64,000 bases of DNA from Atherix ibis (lineage: Eukaryota > Arthropoda > Insecta > Diptera > Athericidae): the NCBI GenBank assembly GCA_958298945.1, contig OY282605.1, positions 111,286,267 through 111,350,266 of the forward strand. Reading direction: 5' to 3'. Below are positions 1 to 12,236 of this stretch, one piece after another; positions within the stretch are counted from its first letter, which is position 1, and every line of letters begins with the position of its first letter. The notes beneath the pieces were generated by a model, which saw nothing but the letters and a program-made list of their open reading frames with translations, did not search any database and was not told the DNA's origin. Both the position numbers and the translations under genes were made by a program.

Positions 1-69
1 GGGAAAAAGAAAAAGCCACGAGTCGTTGACGAAGGTTATGTGCCCCCTGAAGTTGTTCAAAGAAAGTGA
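1..69 (+). CDS. Possible C-terminal end of an unrecognised protein, cut by the window edge
   Basis: Frame 1 is open from the first base and ends with TGA at 67-69. It encodes 22 residues, beginning with a lysine-rich run (GKKKK) and ending VPPEVVQRK. An AATAAA polyadenylation hexamer lies about 50 bases after the stop (near 120), which fits a 3' end. If real, the gene would be convergent with the Exportin-5 gene. I do not recognise the protein. A second frame is also open over this short stretch, so coding status is uncertain. Confidence 0.3.
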   Translation, partial: GKKKKPRVVDEGYVPPEVVQRK

Positions 70-1935
70 AATAATCATAAGCGATTAATATTTTAGGAAC
101 TAGTTTTTAAAACATCAACTAATAAAAATTTTTGTAGAATAATTGTGATTTAAATAAAAAGTAAAATACAAGAAAATGAAATTTTGTGACAGATTAACAT
201 TTTCAACATACAAAATAATACGCCTATAATAAAAATTATTAACATACAAAATAATACGAAATTCTGGTTTCAACTTAATTTTATTAAATATTATCAATAT
301 TAGTCGGTCTTGCTTTTTAATAGACAATATAGGTTCAGGCCTAGTCACAAATTACAAAAGAACCAAAGCATTTAGCATCCAAAAGAATTTACTCTAAGTT
401 TTAAGCCAACGCATAAATATTTATCACTATTTTTTAATCCCAAGTATATTTAATGTTTATGTTGATTCTCTCCGGTTGTATTCAACGTAAATTTACTTAG
501 TAACTTCACGGATAAAATATAAGAAAACTATGATCTTAACAATCCCCTCCACGCGCTATTTGAAAATACTTTTAAAGAAGAACAGCGGTGTGTTGGGTTG
601 GGTAGAATCAGCGTCTGAATTTTATTATAAGTTCCTCTGCATGATGGTTGATTTTGTAAATCTAATAATTAACTCGAAAATTTTGATAAAATTTTGCTCT
701 ATTGAATAATACCATCACGAAAATTTGCACTAAGTCCATTAAAGGCAGCATATGAATTAATTCCCTGTCTTCAGTCGAGATTCTAGTTAATGTGAGGTTT
801 AACAATCCTGGAACTGACTGTTAGAAAATTGACGATCAAAGTTCCCGTCAGATTAAAGGCTAAATCATTAACTTGTCAATGAAATTCCTTAAAAGAAACT
901 TGAGAAAAAATGCCATGGAATTGCATTTAATTTTTCAAAAATACATTTGTTTGGCTACTACGGTAGTTATTTTTCATTGACTCAATTAAGAAATAATCAA
1001 TAACATAAAACTCAATATAAAAAAACGTTAATATTGAACATAAGTTAAAGGTATTTTGTTAAAATAATAAGTCAAAAAAAAACGTTCATATTAAATATTC
1101 TTTTATATATTTATTAGTGTATATTACCAACGATAAATAAATCGAAGTAATAACGGTATAAAAACAGTTTATAGAATAAATAAAATAAAACAAACCAAAA
1201 CAAAAACGAAAACTAGTTAAAAACTAAAATAAAATGAATAATTAATCATAAGGAGTGCACGCTTCAATGTGCACACAATTTTTTTTTAACTCTTATTTCA
1301 ATATTTCTATTAATTTTGTACAAAATCCTCAAATTGCAGAAAAATTCGTTTTCTGTTTTTTTTTTTTTTTTTAGGAATAAAGAGCAAACTTTTTATTTAC
1401 ATTATTACAATATAAATAATAAATTATAAAATAGGCTATCATTTTTCTTATTTGTTTGATTTCAATTCTTTCCTAATTTAAATAGTTTTATTATAAATTT
1501 ATATATTTCATATCAAAAAAGTATTGTCATATATTCTTACATAAATAATATTACTTCTTTTTATTCTCTTCTTTATTTTCTGCGAAATTGTTTCTTCTGC
1601 GAAATTGTTGTGAAATTAACAAAAGTAATACAAAATCAATATTCAGAATTTTTTTATAAGACTTGAATTATAATTAAAAATTTTGAAAAAAGAAAATTAA
1701 AAATTTTATTAATTATTTATTCCATTATTATTATTATTATACTTATGTTTGTTTATATACTTCATTTTGCTGATCATTTCTTCCTATCTTTTTTTATTAT
1801 TAAGTATTTTTTATTTATGTTGTATTTATTTATTTATAAATATAGAATTCATTCCGGCTACCAACCTTACCCCCCGCCCCCCTTGCATTGAATTTTTTTA
1901 TGACATTCGGAATTCTATAATGTTACTTTTTCGAT
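70..1935. other. AT-rich intergenic region between two convergent 3' ends
   Basis: No gene is visible. The stretch is very AT-rich, with a T-run at about 1359-1373. ATTTATTTATTTATAA near 1826-1840 is AATAAATAAAT on the minus strand, about 100 bases beyond the Exportin-5 stop, and is a plausible polyadenylation signal for that gene. Confidence 0.6.
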
Positions 1936-4900
1936 TCAGTTTTTGCTTGAACTAAACAATGCAGCTATTCCAGTTATTTCATTGTACTCAGGCAAATCGT
2001 TGTGCGACGTATTCCGTGGTGGTATATTCATTGGTGGTAAATTAGCTATTTGGATCTCTTGGCGAAATAATTGATTAATGCTGCGGCCAATCAACTGAAA
2101 ATAATAAATTTGATATATTAAAACAAAAATATTAATTAAATCAACTCATCAGTTGATTTTATAGAAATTGATAAAAGTATTGAAAACGTTCAGACAAAAC
2201 AAAAATTAATAAAAACTGAAATGGCGGATTAGAAAAGAACTCCAAATTTAGAAGATTCACTTGCATGTGTCAATGAATTTATTTATACTCGATATATAAT
2301 TGCGTTCAATTTCTCTTTCCTGTGGCAGCCCAACTCGATAAGTAATTTTGAATCAAGGGAACGCAACTTAAGCCGAATTACTTATCAAGTCCGACTTCTA
2401 TTGTGGGGATCCTAAGTCCAATAAAAACTTGACGAAATTCTGTATTAGATATTCTTAAACAAACTCTGGGTGACACCATATTATCGATCAATTTCAATAA
2501 AAAAAATTTGGCAAAGCCTCTGGCATAAATCGGAGAGACATTTCGTGTGACTGAATAAAATTAATTAAAAATGATGAACAAATTTGTGCAATACTATAAT
2601 AATTAATTCAAAATAACTAATGACTATTAAAATCATCTATAAATAATTTGGAAAATAAACATTTAATAAAATCTGAAAAGTGAATTTTCATACGAAAGGA
2701 ATTTAAATAGCCAAGATACAATGAATAAGAGATTTATCACCCGGTTTCGATTTTGTAAAAATAATACTTTCTTATGTTGTTATTATGTTTGTTTAATTAC
2801 GCATTTCTTACCTGAGCTGTTATTTTTTTAAATAAATCCTTTTTAGCCTTTTCGATTTTATTGCCTTTAGTCGAGCCAAGTGCTATTTTCTCATCCAATT
2901 TCTGCAAATCACTGACATTTAAACTGGGAATTTGTTGCATTATTTCAAAAACGCCTGGGAATTTCGGACGCAAAATTTCATAAACTTGTACACCGAGTGT
3001 AATAAGAGTTGACTGTTAAATAAGGACAAAAAGAATTATATAGTAATTGCTTAAAAATTAGGAATAAATAAATTTTCGATTCATTTTATTCAGAAAAATA
3101 TACTGAAATCAATACTAAATAGATAGGATTTATGAAAAACAGAGATAGTTTACTTTTATATAAACTATCTCTGTTTATACTTTTATATGAAAAAGTATTT
3201 TAAAATCCATGTACCTGATTAGTTTCGTGCTGGCCGTGCTTTTGGAGTGCTTGCAAAACGGCTATTATAGTATTTGTTGCTAAATTCGGACTAAGAAGTT
3301 GTTCAGATGCTAAATAACGAATAATTGGGGCGGAGAGATAAACTGCTTTCAGACTTGATAAACTGTCGTTCCATGATAGGGAGCTGTTTTTTTAAACAAA
3401 TTTGATAGTTTTTTTATATTTTGATATAGAAACACAACGAATTACCTTAAAATGGTCATCACAATAGGAACGCATGTTAAATGGTTACGTAAAAGTTTAC
3501 CGCCCAAATCACTGATAACTTCAGAAGTCATAGCGGACTGAGCCGCACGGGTCAGACCGATTGGCGGACCATCCATAGAGTGATCGTCTTGATCCATGAT
3601 TACATCACCCGAACCTAACTGATCTCTGTCGTTTGTTGTCAAGGACCCGCCAACCAAAGCTACTTTTAGCACATCCAAATATTCTCTAGTTATTGTTCTA
3701 TTAAGAAAATCCTCGAGAACTTCTTGAGTGTCATTGATTTCCTCATTTAACTCGCCTGATTCGTACAATTGCGTTATATATCGCCAACGAGTGGTTAATC
3801 GACTCAGCACTAGAATGAATAAACGAATTAATAGAATAATAGAAAAGAGAAGAAAATCGGTACAACTTACTAAAAGGTGCAAGGTGAACTAATATTGGCA
3901 AAAGGTCTTGGTCATAAAATGCAGGTGGGCAGGAGTAGACGAATGGTTTTAGAAAAACTCGATTTATAGTCCGCAATCTATAGTCAGGAACATGTTCAAG
4001 ACCGGTAAGTGAGCTATTGATAATGGCTTCGGCAATTCCTGGTATTTGATATAAATCACGACCAAGTGATGGTCCAGCTGAGCCCATCATATGGTAGCTT
4101 GAATCGAATATCAAATTTATGAACTGTTGCATCTTATCGAAACTGGTTGGAGACTTTTTAACAGTTGGATCCATTGGATCTTGAAAAACAGGCGGAATAC
4201 CCATCAATGTCTTTTTATCGTGTTCAAGCATCGCATGGATATTCTTGTATCCATCGGACAACAGGGCCATAGATTCTGGTTTGAATAGTTCATTTAGCAC
4301 TCGCAAAAGTGATAAAATGTGTGGTAATAAAGGAACTACATGAGGGGTAGCAGGATTCCGACAAACTGGATTTCCTGATTCTGTTAAAGCAACCACGAAT
4401 CCACCTCTAGACGCCCTATCCGGATCGTCTGGCCACGTGCAACGCTTTATCACACCCAAAACAAGGTGTAGAGCTTCAACTATTTGAGCACGGTTTAATC
4501 CATATGGATCTTTCTCAATTGGTTCTACCGGCGGCTTACTCAAACCCACAAAACGCATAAAGTCATATGGTGACTTCAATGCTTGCACCAAAGATATCCA
4601 TTGTGTTTGAGCGTCCTGCAATACCTCCGCGACGAAATTCGTTTGTCTCTCGTAATCGCAAAAATGATTCGAGATAAGTAGTAATGCCTCCTTAAGGGTT
4701 ATCTGCTCCATTTTACTCAGCTGTTCCGACTGTCTAATCAGTCCCTTGACAGTGTTGTTGATTTGATCGAATACAGGCAACAGCAACAGCGGATATTTAT
4801 GTCCAAGCTTCACCATTAAAGAAGCTGCGTGTCTTCGCAAGTTCTTAACAGCTTGCGATCGAATTGTTTTATCTTCACCGGACTCCGAAAACACAAGCGC

Positions 4901-7010
4901 CGCAAATATCTTATCGAGAACACGCGGCAGTAATGAAACTCCCGTCATTGCTATGCAATTGCCAGAAGTTATTTGGCAGGACGACATACTTAGGAATACA
5001 AACAGCGCCGAGATGCATGATAATAACACGGACAATACAAGAGGATCTGTAGTATCGACTTTTAAACATTGTTCCAATAATCGTAATCCACTTGCTACCG
5101 ATGGTCTTTCCGCTACCAAAAGGATTCGACTCAGTACACCATCTAGGACTGAGACCAAAGCCTCCCATTCCAAATAGACTGGGTCATGTATGCTGCATCT
5201 AAAAAGACAATCATATTCATAAATCTTATATTTTGTAAATTAAACAATATGGTACAAAAAGCTTTATAAATTATTTTATGATTGAAAAGGTTATTCAGAA
5301 TTGCTGGTGGCAAATTGATTAAAAAATACATTATTTTACTCACGCAGTGTTTTTTTCGGAATGTGATTTAGCCAGTCTTAATGTTAACCAATGCTCGCAA
5401 TAAGCAAATGTAACTAGAGGAGCAATAAGTGTCGATTGACGAAATATTTCGAGAAAATCAGTTCTGCATCGATGGAAAAAGACTGTAAACTCATCTTCGC
5501 TATCATAATCCATGCTAATGAATGCATTTGTTGTGGTTTCAATTTCCACAGGCCGCGCTGTTGGATACGGTACCTTAAAAAAATAATCAATATGAATAAA
5601 GTTTAAAGATGTTAGAAACAAATGCACGATTGATTTACTTTTATAACTTTTGGACCAATTATTTCAATTACTTTTGGTACATATTCGAGAAATATTTGAT
5701 CTTTTGTAATAAATTCATGTTTAAGTAAATTATTCCAAATCAGAGAAGTGGCGTGTGACACACTTAGACTGGGGTGTCTTGTTAGTGTATACACTGCTTC
5801 TAAGTAAACAGAAAGGCATCTTGACCTAGGAATGCAACCGTCTTCCTTACCCCATAATGCAGTTAATTGCAAGCCTAAACCAGCGAGCACTTGAGTTAAT
5901 TTCTTTAGAAAAGCGTAGTTCTTATCAATGGAAACACCGACCTGCGGCGGGCCACTGGCTTGGTATATATAATTTATAGTATCCTCATTAAAGAGAATTA
6001 GTAGCGGTTTACGATCTTTTACTTGTCCTTTGCGATTAATAATTTGCGACAAGCATTCAGCCGCTTCAACTTGGAATGCAACATCGCTCAAAAGAATGCA
6101 AAGTATGTGCAAAAGTTTTCCATCACCGCACATAATGTGATTTATTGAAACCCATTCAACGAAACCAGTTAAGGTTAGCAGTGCTACTTGCACAACTCGA
6201 CCATGTGCATTTGCTTTTAGTATATTTCCGATTGCGGTAGCATTTCGAAAGCAGCTAACATGCATTTCAATAAGTCGCAGGAAAAAAGCAAAGATTTCGT
6301 TCATATTCACAGTCAACGCCTGATAAATATCTTTACGTCTCTGATTTGATTCGATTGTTTGTAGTATGGCAACATCCTCAACTAGACGGAGAAACACAAG
6401 AAGCACTAATTCCGTTTGCGCTTCACCCTTCGAGCACGAATCTGAAAGTTCCGACAGTAGCGTTGTCCATTGCTGCGGCCACTCTCGTTTAATCATTTCG
6501 ACAACAACACGCGAGAGAGCATCTTTCATTGGTGCCAAACTGATATCTTCCGCTGGCCCAACCCCTATTGACAGTAGTTTCATTGCATTTTCCTAAGAAA
6601 TATTTATAAAAGGATTATAAAAAAATATACATTAACTTAAAAACTGTTTAGAATTAACATACTTTAATAAAAATCTTCTCGTTTTGCGAAATGCTATTCC
6701 ATTTAAACTTAACAGTGTGTTCCATTAGTTGAAGACCGAAGTGTTTAACGTTGTTGCTATATTGACCACTGGCCAGAAACAGTCCAGCTTGTGCACAAAG
6801 CGGCGATGCTTCTTTGAATCTGTTAAGAATATCTAAATATATTAGCTACCAAAAAAATCGCTAGCATTACAATTTCAGATATTCTATTTACCTTTCGCAG
6901 GCAACATACGCCTCCATGCGAGACTGCTGCGCCGTATTCGAATCCATGATTACTTCAACAGCGCGTGCTAATTCACTAGCCAAAGCCGCAACTCCAGAAT
7001 TGGGTTCCAT
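1936..7010 (-). CDS. Ranbp21: Exportin-5 (Ranbp21), karyopherin-beta nuclear export receptor, nine exons
   Basis: Coding exons read on the minus strand: 7010-6892, 6819-6663, 6592-5639, 5573-5344, 5198-3871, 3809-3446, 3383-3215, 3012-2812 and 2094-1936. All introns are GT-AG and 61-717 bp long. The exons sum to 3681 nt, or 1226 residues, close to the roughly 1200 of the family. The Exportin-1-like region begins near residue 105 (KDALSRVVVEMIKREWPQQW). Conserved Exportin-5 blocks follow: WVSINHI, AAECLSQIINRKG, DPYGLNRAQ, GNPVCRNPAT, GPSLGRDLYQ and PDYRLRTINRVFLKP. The rest should be HEAT repeats. The family exports pre-miRNA and other structured RNA with RanGTP; in flies it is also linked to tRNA export. 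The ATG at 7010 gives the family-like N-terminus MEPNSGVAALASELARAVEV. No frameshift or stop is seen, so the gene looks functional. 5' UTR exons were not determined. Confidence 0.96.
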
Positions 7011-8561
7011 AACACCAACTTTTACCTAAGACTTGAAGGTGGTCTGTAATTGAAACACAAATTATTGAACAATTTTTTAAATTAAAACAAAAAACAATAA
7101 ATATAAATGTAGTCTTATAAATTGTATGAAACAACTTCCCGCCAAAGTCACTTATCCCACATTTTTATTGAAAATATCACATAATCAATTGATTTTCCAG
7201 ATGACAGAACAAATTTTTTAGGAACACTATGAAGGAATATACATATACGTATTCTGCTGATACAAAAATTTAATAATTGTGAAATTATTGCACAATTATA
7301 TTAGAAATCACATAGGAAACTCATTCCTTTTCTTAAACGGTTAATTTCTTAAATTTACTATAACAAAATATCCATATAGACTAATAAATATATTTTAGTA
7401 AATCATTGGTTTTTTCGTACTGATAATACATAAATTATAAGTCCACAGACGTCTTCTGTAAAACTTAATAAAAGGGAAGCAACCATGCGCCACATATAAC
7501 CAAACATAATGTTTTACCTAAAGTCTGATCCGGGTTCTTTTTTTTTAATGATGAATTTCAACATCAGAATCCATATATTAATGCTCCAATTGTAATACAA
7601 CGAATATTCCCAATTTTGTTCAACGCATGGAAATGGTTACAATAAAAAATGTGTCACTTCGCCGACCACAACATATTCCTAACCAAGAAAAAACTCCTTC
7701 GCTCCGCTAAATTTGTTGTAATTACTAGTAATGCCATATCAAATGTATTGGCCCATTTGTTTTTTGTACTAAATCTTTCCATTACTTTTTTTTCAATTTC
7801 TGCTTTCATTTCAAGAATTTACGAGTAATTTTTAAATATAATACATTTGCATAATTCTTTTAATTAGTCTTTTTATAATAACATTTACCTGTGGAAATTA
7901 ATAACAACTTTACCTGTGGAAATTATATTCATCAATTCCAATATAATTGAAAGTGCCAATTTTATTGTTAAAAAAACAAACTTTTTAACAAATTACGAAA
8001 AAAATATAAAATAATTTGTTTGCTTCAAAATTTTAGACATATATATTAAATCTGTTTTAGTATGTAATCAAGTATGTTTCATATCAGAACAATTGTATAT
8101 CATTACAATCAATTATCTTTTATGATGGACAATTTAACACTGCATTACCTTATGGTTAATGTAAAACAGGCCTTATGGTTTACACAACACGAAGCGATAG
8201 TTGACTTTAGATGGCGTTCCTTTATTTAAGTAGCGGGAATTCATTGCTTTGGGAACGTTTGATGTGGTAATTACCAAAAGCGCAAAATAATTACAATTAT
8301 TTGTAATTAATATTTTTTCACATCTGCGCAGTTTCCTGAAATTTAGCTTTAAGATAAGCATAGTTTCTTTTTCGCATCAGTCATTCGCGATTATCCACGG
8401 GATTAGCGTGGAACTTAAAAACCATCATTCGTTATTTTTTTTGGAGGTTATAATTTAGATTCTTTTAAACAAACGTTTTTTTTTTTTTTTTTTTTTTTTG
8501 GTGTCACGAGGTTTTTTTTTTTTTTTTTACATGTAGTGAATAAAGTTCTTAAGAGGGCATC
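7011..8561. other. Upstream region of Exportin-5; AT-rich, no gene seen
   Basis: The promoter and 5' UTR of the minus-strand gene should lie in the first few hundred bases. I see no protein-coding ORF. A short direct duplication (TTACCTGTGGAAATTA) occurs near 7886 and 7912. Long T-runs occur at about 8476-8500 and 8511-8528. Confidence 0.5.
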
Positions 8562-8657
8562 ATGCTGGCTCATTGCCGTGGCATAAGTAGCAAGTTGTCA
8601 CTACCAAAGGAAAAAAGTACGGCGCAGATGATAGTACAGGAAACTGAGGAGATTGAA
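8562..8657 (+). other. Candidate short coding exon followed by a strong splice donor
   Basis: An ATG at 8562 opens 32 codons (MLAHCRGISSKLS..., ending ETEEIE). These run straight into GTAAGT at 8658, a strong consensus 5' splice site. The encoded peptide is not recognised. It could be the first exon of an unseen plus-strand gene or of an old transposable element, or it could be chance; no matching downstream exon was identified. Confidence 0.2.
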
Positions 8658-9605
8658 GTAAGTCTTTAATTAATAAATTAAATAAAGGTTGGGAAGTCAC
8701 CAGTAATCAGTTATGTAAAGGGAGGCAACGATAAAACAGTTGCGCATTTTTTTAAGATTGTTTTTAAAATTTTGACGACGTCGAATGCATGCAGTTTTCA
8801 GTTTGTCTACTAAATTGTCCCCATCGTTTGGTGTGAACGAGGACGTGCGCTTCCCGTCTGCAAGCGCTGTAAAAAGTGAAATAAACTTGAATTCTGTAGA
8901 TAATATAAGTTTTGTAACTTAATAAGGAATAGTTTAACTTTTGTGTATTGGTTGGGTGATTACCAAATGACCTATAAAGACACTGGAAACAACGGTTCAC
9001 GTACATATTGTACGCTCGCGACTTGTGCGTACGTGCAAAATTTATTTGCGTAAAACCATGGCATTTAGTGCGGTAGATTGAACTGCTAGGAACTATGCAC
9101 ACATTTACACAAACACGACGGCTCAAGTAATTTGAAACAAAAGTGAAACGATACCTTAACGCAGCTGTGGTGTAATGAATAACGGTTTTTGGCACGTTTG
9201 TGTGTCGACAGCCAGCGAGAGATATGGTTAATATACATGTAGTGAGGGGGCTTCATTCGGAAGATCAATCCCAGGCGATGTAATTAAATTAAATGCAAAA
9301 GACAGTGTGCAATAACTTCACCAAGCAAGGCGTAAAATTGTGATGGCACAAACAATACTGTGATTATTAACCAATTTAAAAATTATGGAAAAATAAGAGA
9401 CAAACGCAGTTTCATCTGAATCAATCAATTAAAACAATTATACCAAAATTTATTATTTATCAATGGTGTTTTATTCAATTTATTAATATAATTATAAATA
9501 ATGTATTGTATTTACTTATGTTATTTCTATTAATATTTTAACTGAAATTGAAATAATAAAATTTATTGTCATTATAATAACGTAACAAAACAGTGAAATT
9601 TCACG
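8658..9605. other. Unassigned sequence with one diverged partial copy of the downstream tandem repeat
   Basis: The stretch 8740-8815 (TGCGCATTTTT... ATGCATGCAGTTTTCAGTTT) resembles part of the 422-bp repeats at 9962-10805. The remainder shows no gene, RNA or mobile element that I can support. Confidence 0.4.
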
Positions 9606-10805
9606 CAGTACTTTAACTACAACTGCAAATTTAAGAAAGTGTGGTTACCGGCTGAATGAAAAGTACAACTGTTTGTGTATTGCGTAAGTGTGGTTGACTG
9701 CAAAGTGAATATTTTTGAATTTTAACTTTGAATTTAGTTGGAAAACGGTATAACAAAATAAATAATAAAAATAAACCTATAAATAGTAAAACTAAAGGAT
9801 ATACTGCCCTTTTTAGATTCTACGTCTTATTCTTGGTGCCACGAGATTATTACTTTATTTAATTAGATTAGTGACAACATGAACTATTTTTCATCTTAAA
9901 ATGGAGCACGAGGATCAATTGTTTTAATTTTGCAGTTGTAGTTAAATACTGAAATTTATAGCAGTACTTTAACTACAACTGCAAAATTAAGACAAGATCA
10001 TTCAGGTGGTAAAACTATAGGAGAGTTGTGCATTTTTATAAGACTGAAGGTTTTGAAATTTTGTCAGCGTTGATTGCATGCAGTTTTCAGTTTTAGTCGC
10101 AACCGTGTGGTTACCGGCTGAATGAAAAGTACAACTGTTTGTGTGTTGCGTAAGTGTGGTTGACTGCTAAAGTGAATATTTTTGAATTTTAACTTTGAAT
10201 TTAGTTGGAAAACGGTATAACAAAATAAAGAATAAATAAATAAAAAGAAAAGAAGTTCGTTATTAGTTTTGATGTTACAAGGCTTTATATACTAAGATTA
10301 ATGACAATATGAACTATTCTTGATCTTAAAGTGGGGGAGCACGAGGATCAAAGCCCTGTGACAAAGGTTACTGAAATTTATAGCAGTACTTTAACTACAA
10401 CTGTAAAATTAAAACAAGACCATTCAGGTGGTAAAACAATAAAAGAGTTGTGCATTTTTATAAGACTGAAGTTTTTGAAATTTTGTCAGCGTTGATTGCA
10501 TGCAGTTTTCAGTTTTAGTCGCAACAGTGTGGTTACCGGCTGAGTGAAAAGTACAACTGTTTGTGTGTTGCGTAAGTGTGGTTGACTGCTAAAGTGATTA
10601 TTTTTGAATTTAGTTGGAAAACGTTATAACTAATTAAAGAATGAATAAATAAAATTAAAAATAAAGGATAAAGAGCCCTTTTTTCAATTCTACTTTTTTT
10701 TTATCGTTGTTTGTTATTAGTTTTGATGTCACGAGGCTTTATTTACTAAGATTAATGACAACATGAACTATTCTTCATCTTAAAGTGGGAGCCTTAAGAT
10801 AATGG
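9606..10805 (+). repeat. Tandem repeat array, unit about 422 bp
   Basis: The landmark CAGTACTTTAACTACAACTG recurs at 9606, 9962 and 10384. GTGGTTACCGGCTGA recurs at 9641, 10107 and 10529. Both landmarks give a 422-bp spacing between the last two copies; the first copy has an internal deletion of about 110 bp. The array sits directly upstream of, and in the same orientation as, the LINE ORF1 fossil at 10935, so it could be repeated 5' UTR (promoter) monomers of that old element. That link rests on position only. Confidence 0.7.
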
Positions 10806-10934
10806 TAAGTTTTTACTATAAAATAAATAGCTGCGACGCAGATAACTGAGAGATGGCAACAATGAAGAACCAATGGTTGACGAAATGTAAGGTAATTCTT
10901 ATTAACAAAATCTAAATAAACATGGGTCTAGTAT

Positions 10935-11900
10935 GGGTGAAGAATCAAATACAATTACATATGAGATGGATACAAAAGGGCATTTCTATGTGTTTGCGGA
11001 GAAGGAAAGGGAACTTAATAAAGAATATTTTTTAGAATTTGGTATTAAATTCACGTGAAAAATAATGATTAATTCTGGAGAGTACTAACAAATTTATTAC
11101 ATCACCGCACATGAGAATGCGTAAGGCTAATAAATACCGAGTTATTAATGGCAATCCATTGGATGTTTCGATGGAGGAGTTATGCCAAAAATTAAGGGTA
11201 GCATTAGAAACCACAGTGCTTTCAGAATGACTAGAAAATAATTTAGAAAATAGTATCAGCCATTTTGTAGAGACACGATCAAAGTATTTTTTTCGGTTCT
11301 GTACTGCACGAAAATATTACTCTGTGCGGAGCTGTAAGAAGAGTTTTCTCTAAAAAATTCCATGCTAAGTTTAAGATACTTCAAGTTTGGACACTTTAAA
11401 TCGAAATGTAAGGTTGGAATGTAGGTATGTAAAAATTCTAATAAGTCAAGGCACGAAGGACCATGCAAAGTAGAAGAAAAGTGCATCAATTGCAAAGGCG
11501 AGCATCCGGCATTTTATTAAAATGTCCAGAATAGACAAGACAGGCAAATATGAAAAAATTAATGAATGAGAAACTATAAACACATGATGAGGCAGTTAAA
11601 TTAGTTAAAATGAATATGAACAAGGAGAATATATGCGTATGTCATATGAGGCAATTTCAATTAAGCAATAGGACGAACTTTCCACCTTTGGCTAAACAGA
11701 GGAATAAAAGGTGCATCCTTTGTAGCTTTGACTAAACAGAAGAATGAAAAAAATAACTTTCATTACGGAATCAAATAGGCCAAACTATTGCACGGAACTA
11801 TCATTCAATCACAGAGCAAATTATTTAAAATAATCCAACACCGATGCAGGCAAATCTGAATAAGAACAATCAGAGAAAACGAATAAAAATATGAATACGG
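10935..11900 (+). pseudogene. Degenerate LINE ORF1 (zinc-knuckle gag-like protein), plus strand
   Basis: Translated pieces match the ORF1 of the minus-strand LINEs in the same order: YEMDTKGHFYVFAEKERELN near 10950-11020, then a block equivalent to ITSPNTRLG near 11096-11125, GNPLDVSMEEL near 11150, FRMTRK near 11222 and DTIKVFF near 11275. Traces of the zinc-knuckle and NPTPMQ regions follow. Many stops and frameshifts make it a fossil. It is the only copy of this LINE type on the plus strand in the window. Confidence 0.7.
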
Positions 11901-12236
11901 AGAATTCAAAAACTTATAAAAATAATAATGGAACAAATAATTGAAGAAATACTATATAAAAATATAAATCTGGTATTACACGCACATACATTTTGCAGGA
12001 ATTATCCAAATATTTACTACTTTCCGCCGTTAAAAAAAGAGAATATCATTTTGTTTAGATCGAGAAATAGAAATTGAAATTAAACTTGCCAATAAGTTTT
12101 AACAATAATTAATATACATTTAAAATCTTATACTATATTAAAATTATTTTTATTATTATTTATAAAAATTTTTCTTATAAGTTATCGTACATTTTCATTG
12201 CTGTTTTTATTTTATACAATATAATATATATAATTA
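11901..12236. other. AT-rich flank without identifiable feature
   Basis: The sequence between the LINE fossil and the mariner is strongly AT-rich. It ends in the TA dinucleotide that is the mariner target site. No ORF or RNA gene is visible. Confidence 0.5.

Noticed and set aside
3442..3882. Stand-alone ORF starting MHLLVSCTDFLLFSIILLIR
   Set aside because: Its first 25 residues are intron 5 of the Exportin-5 gene read through; the true exon starts at 3809.
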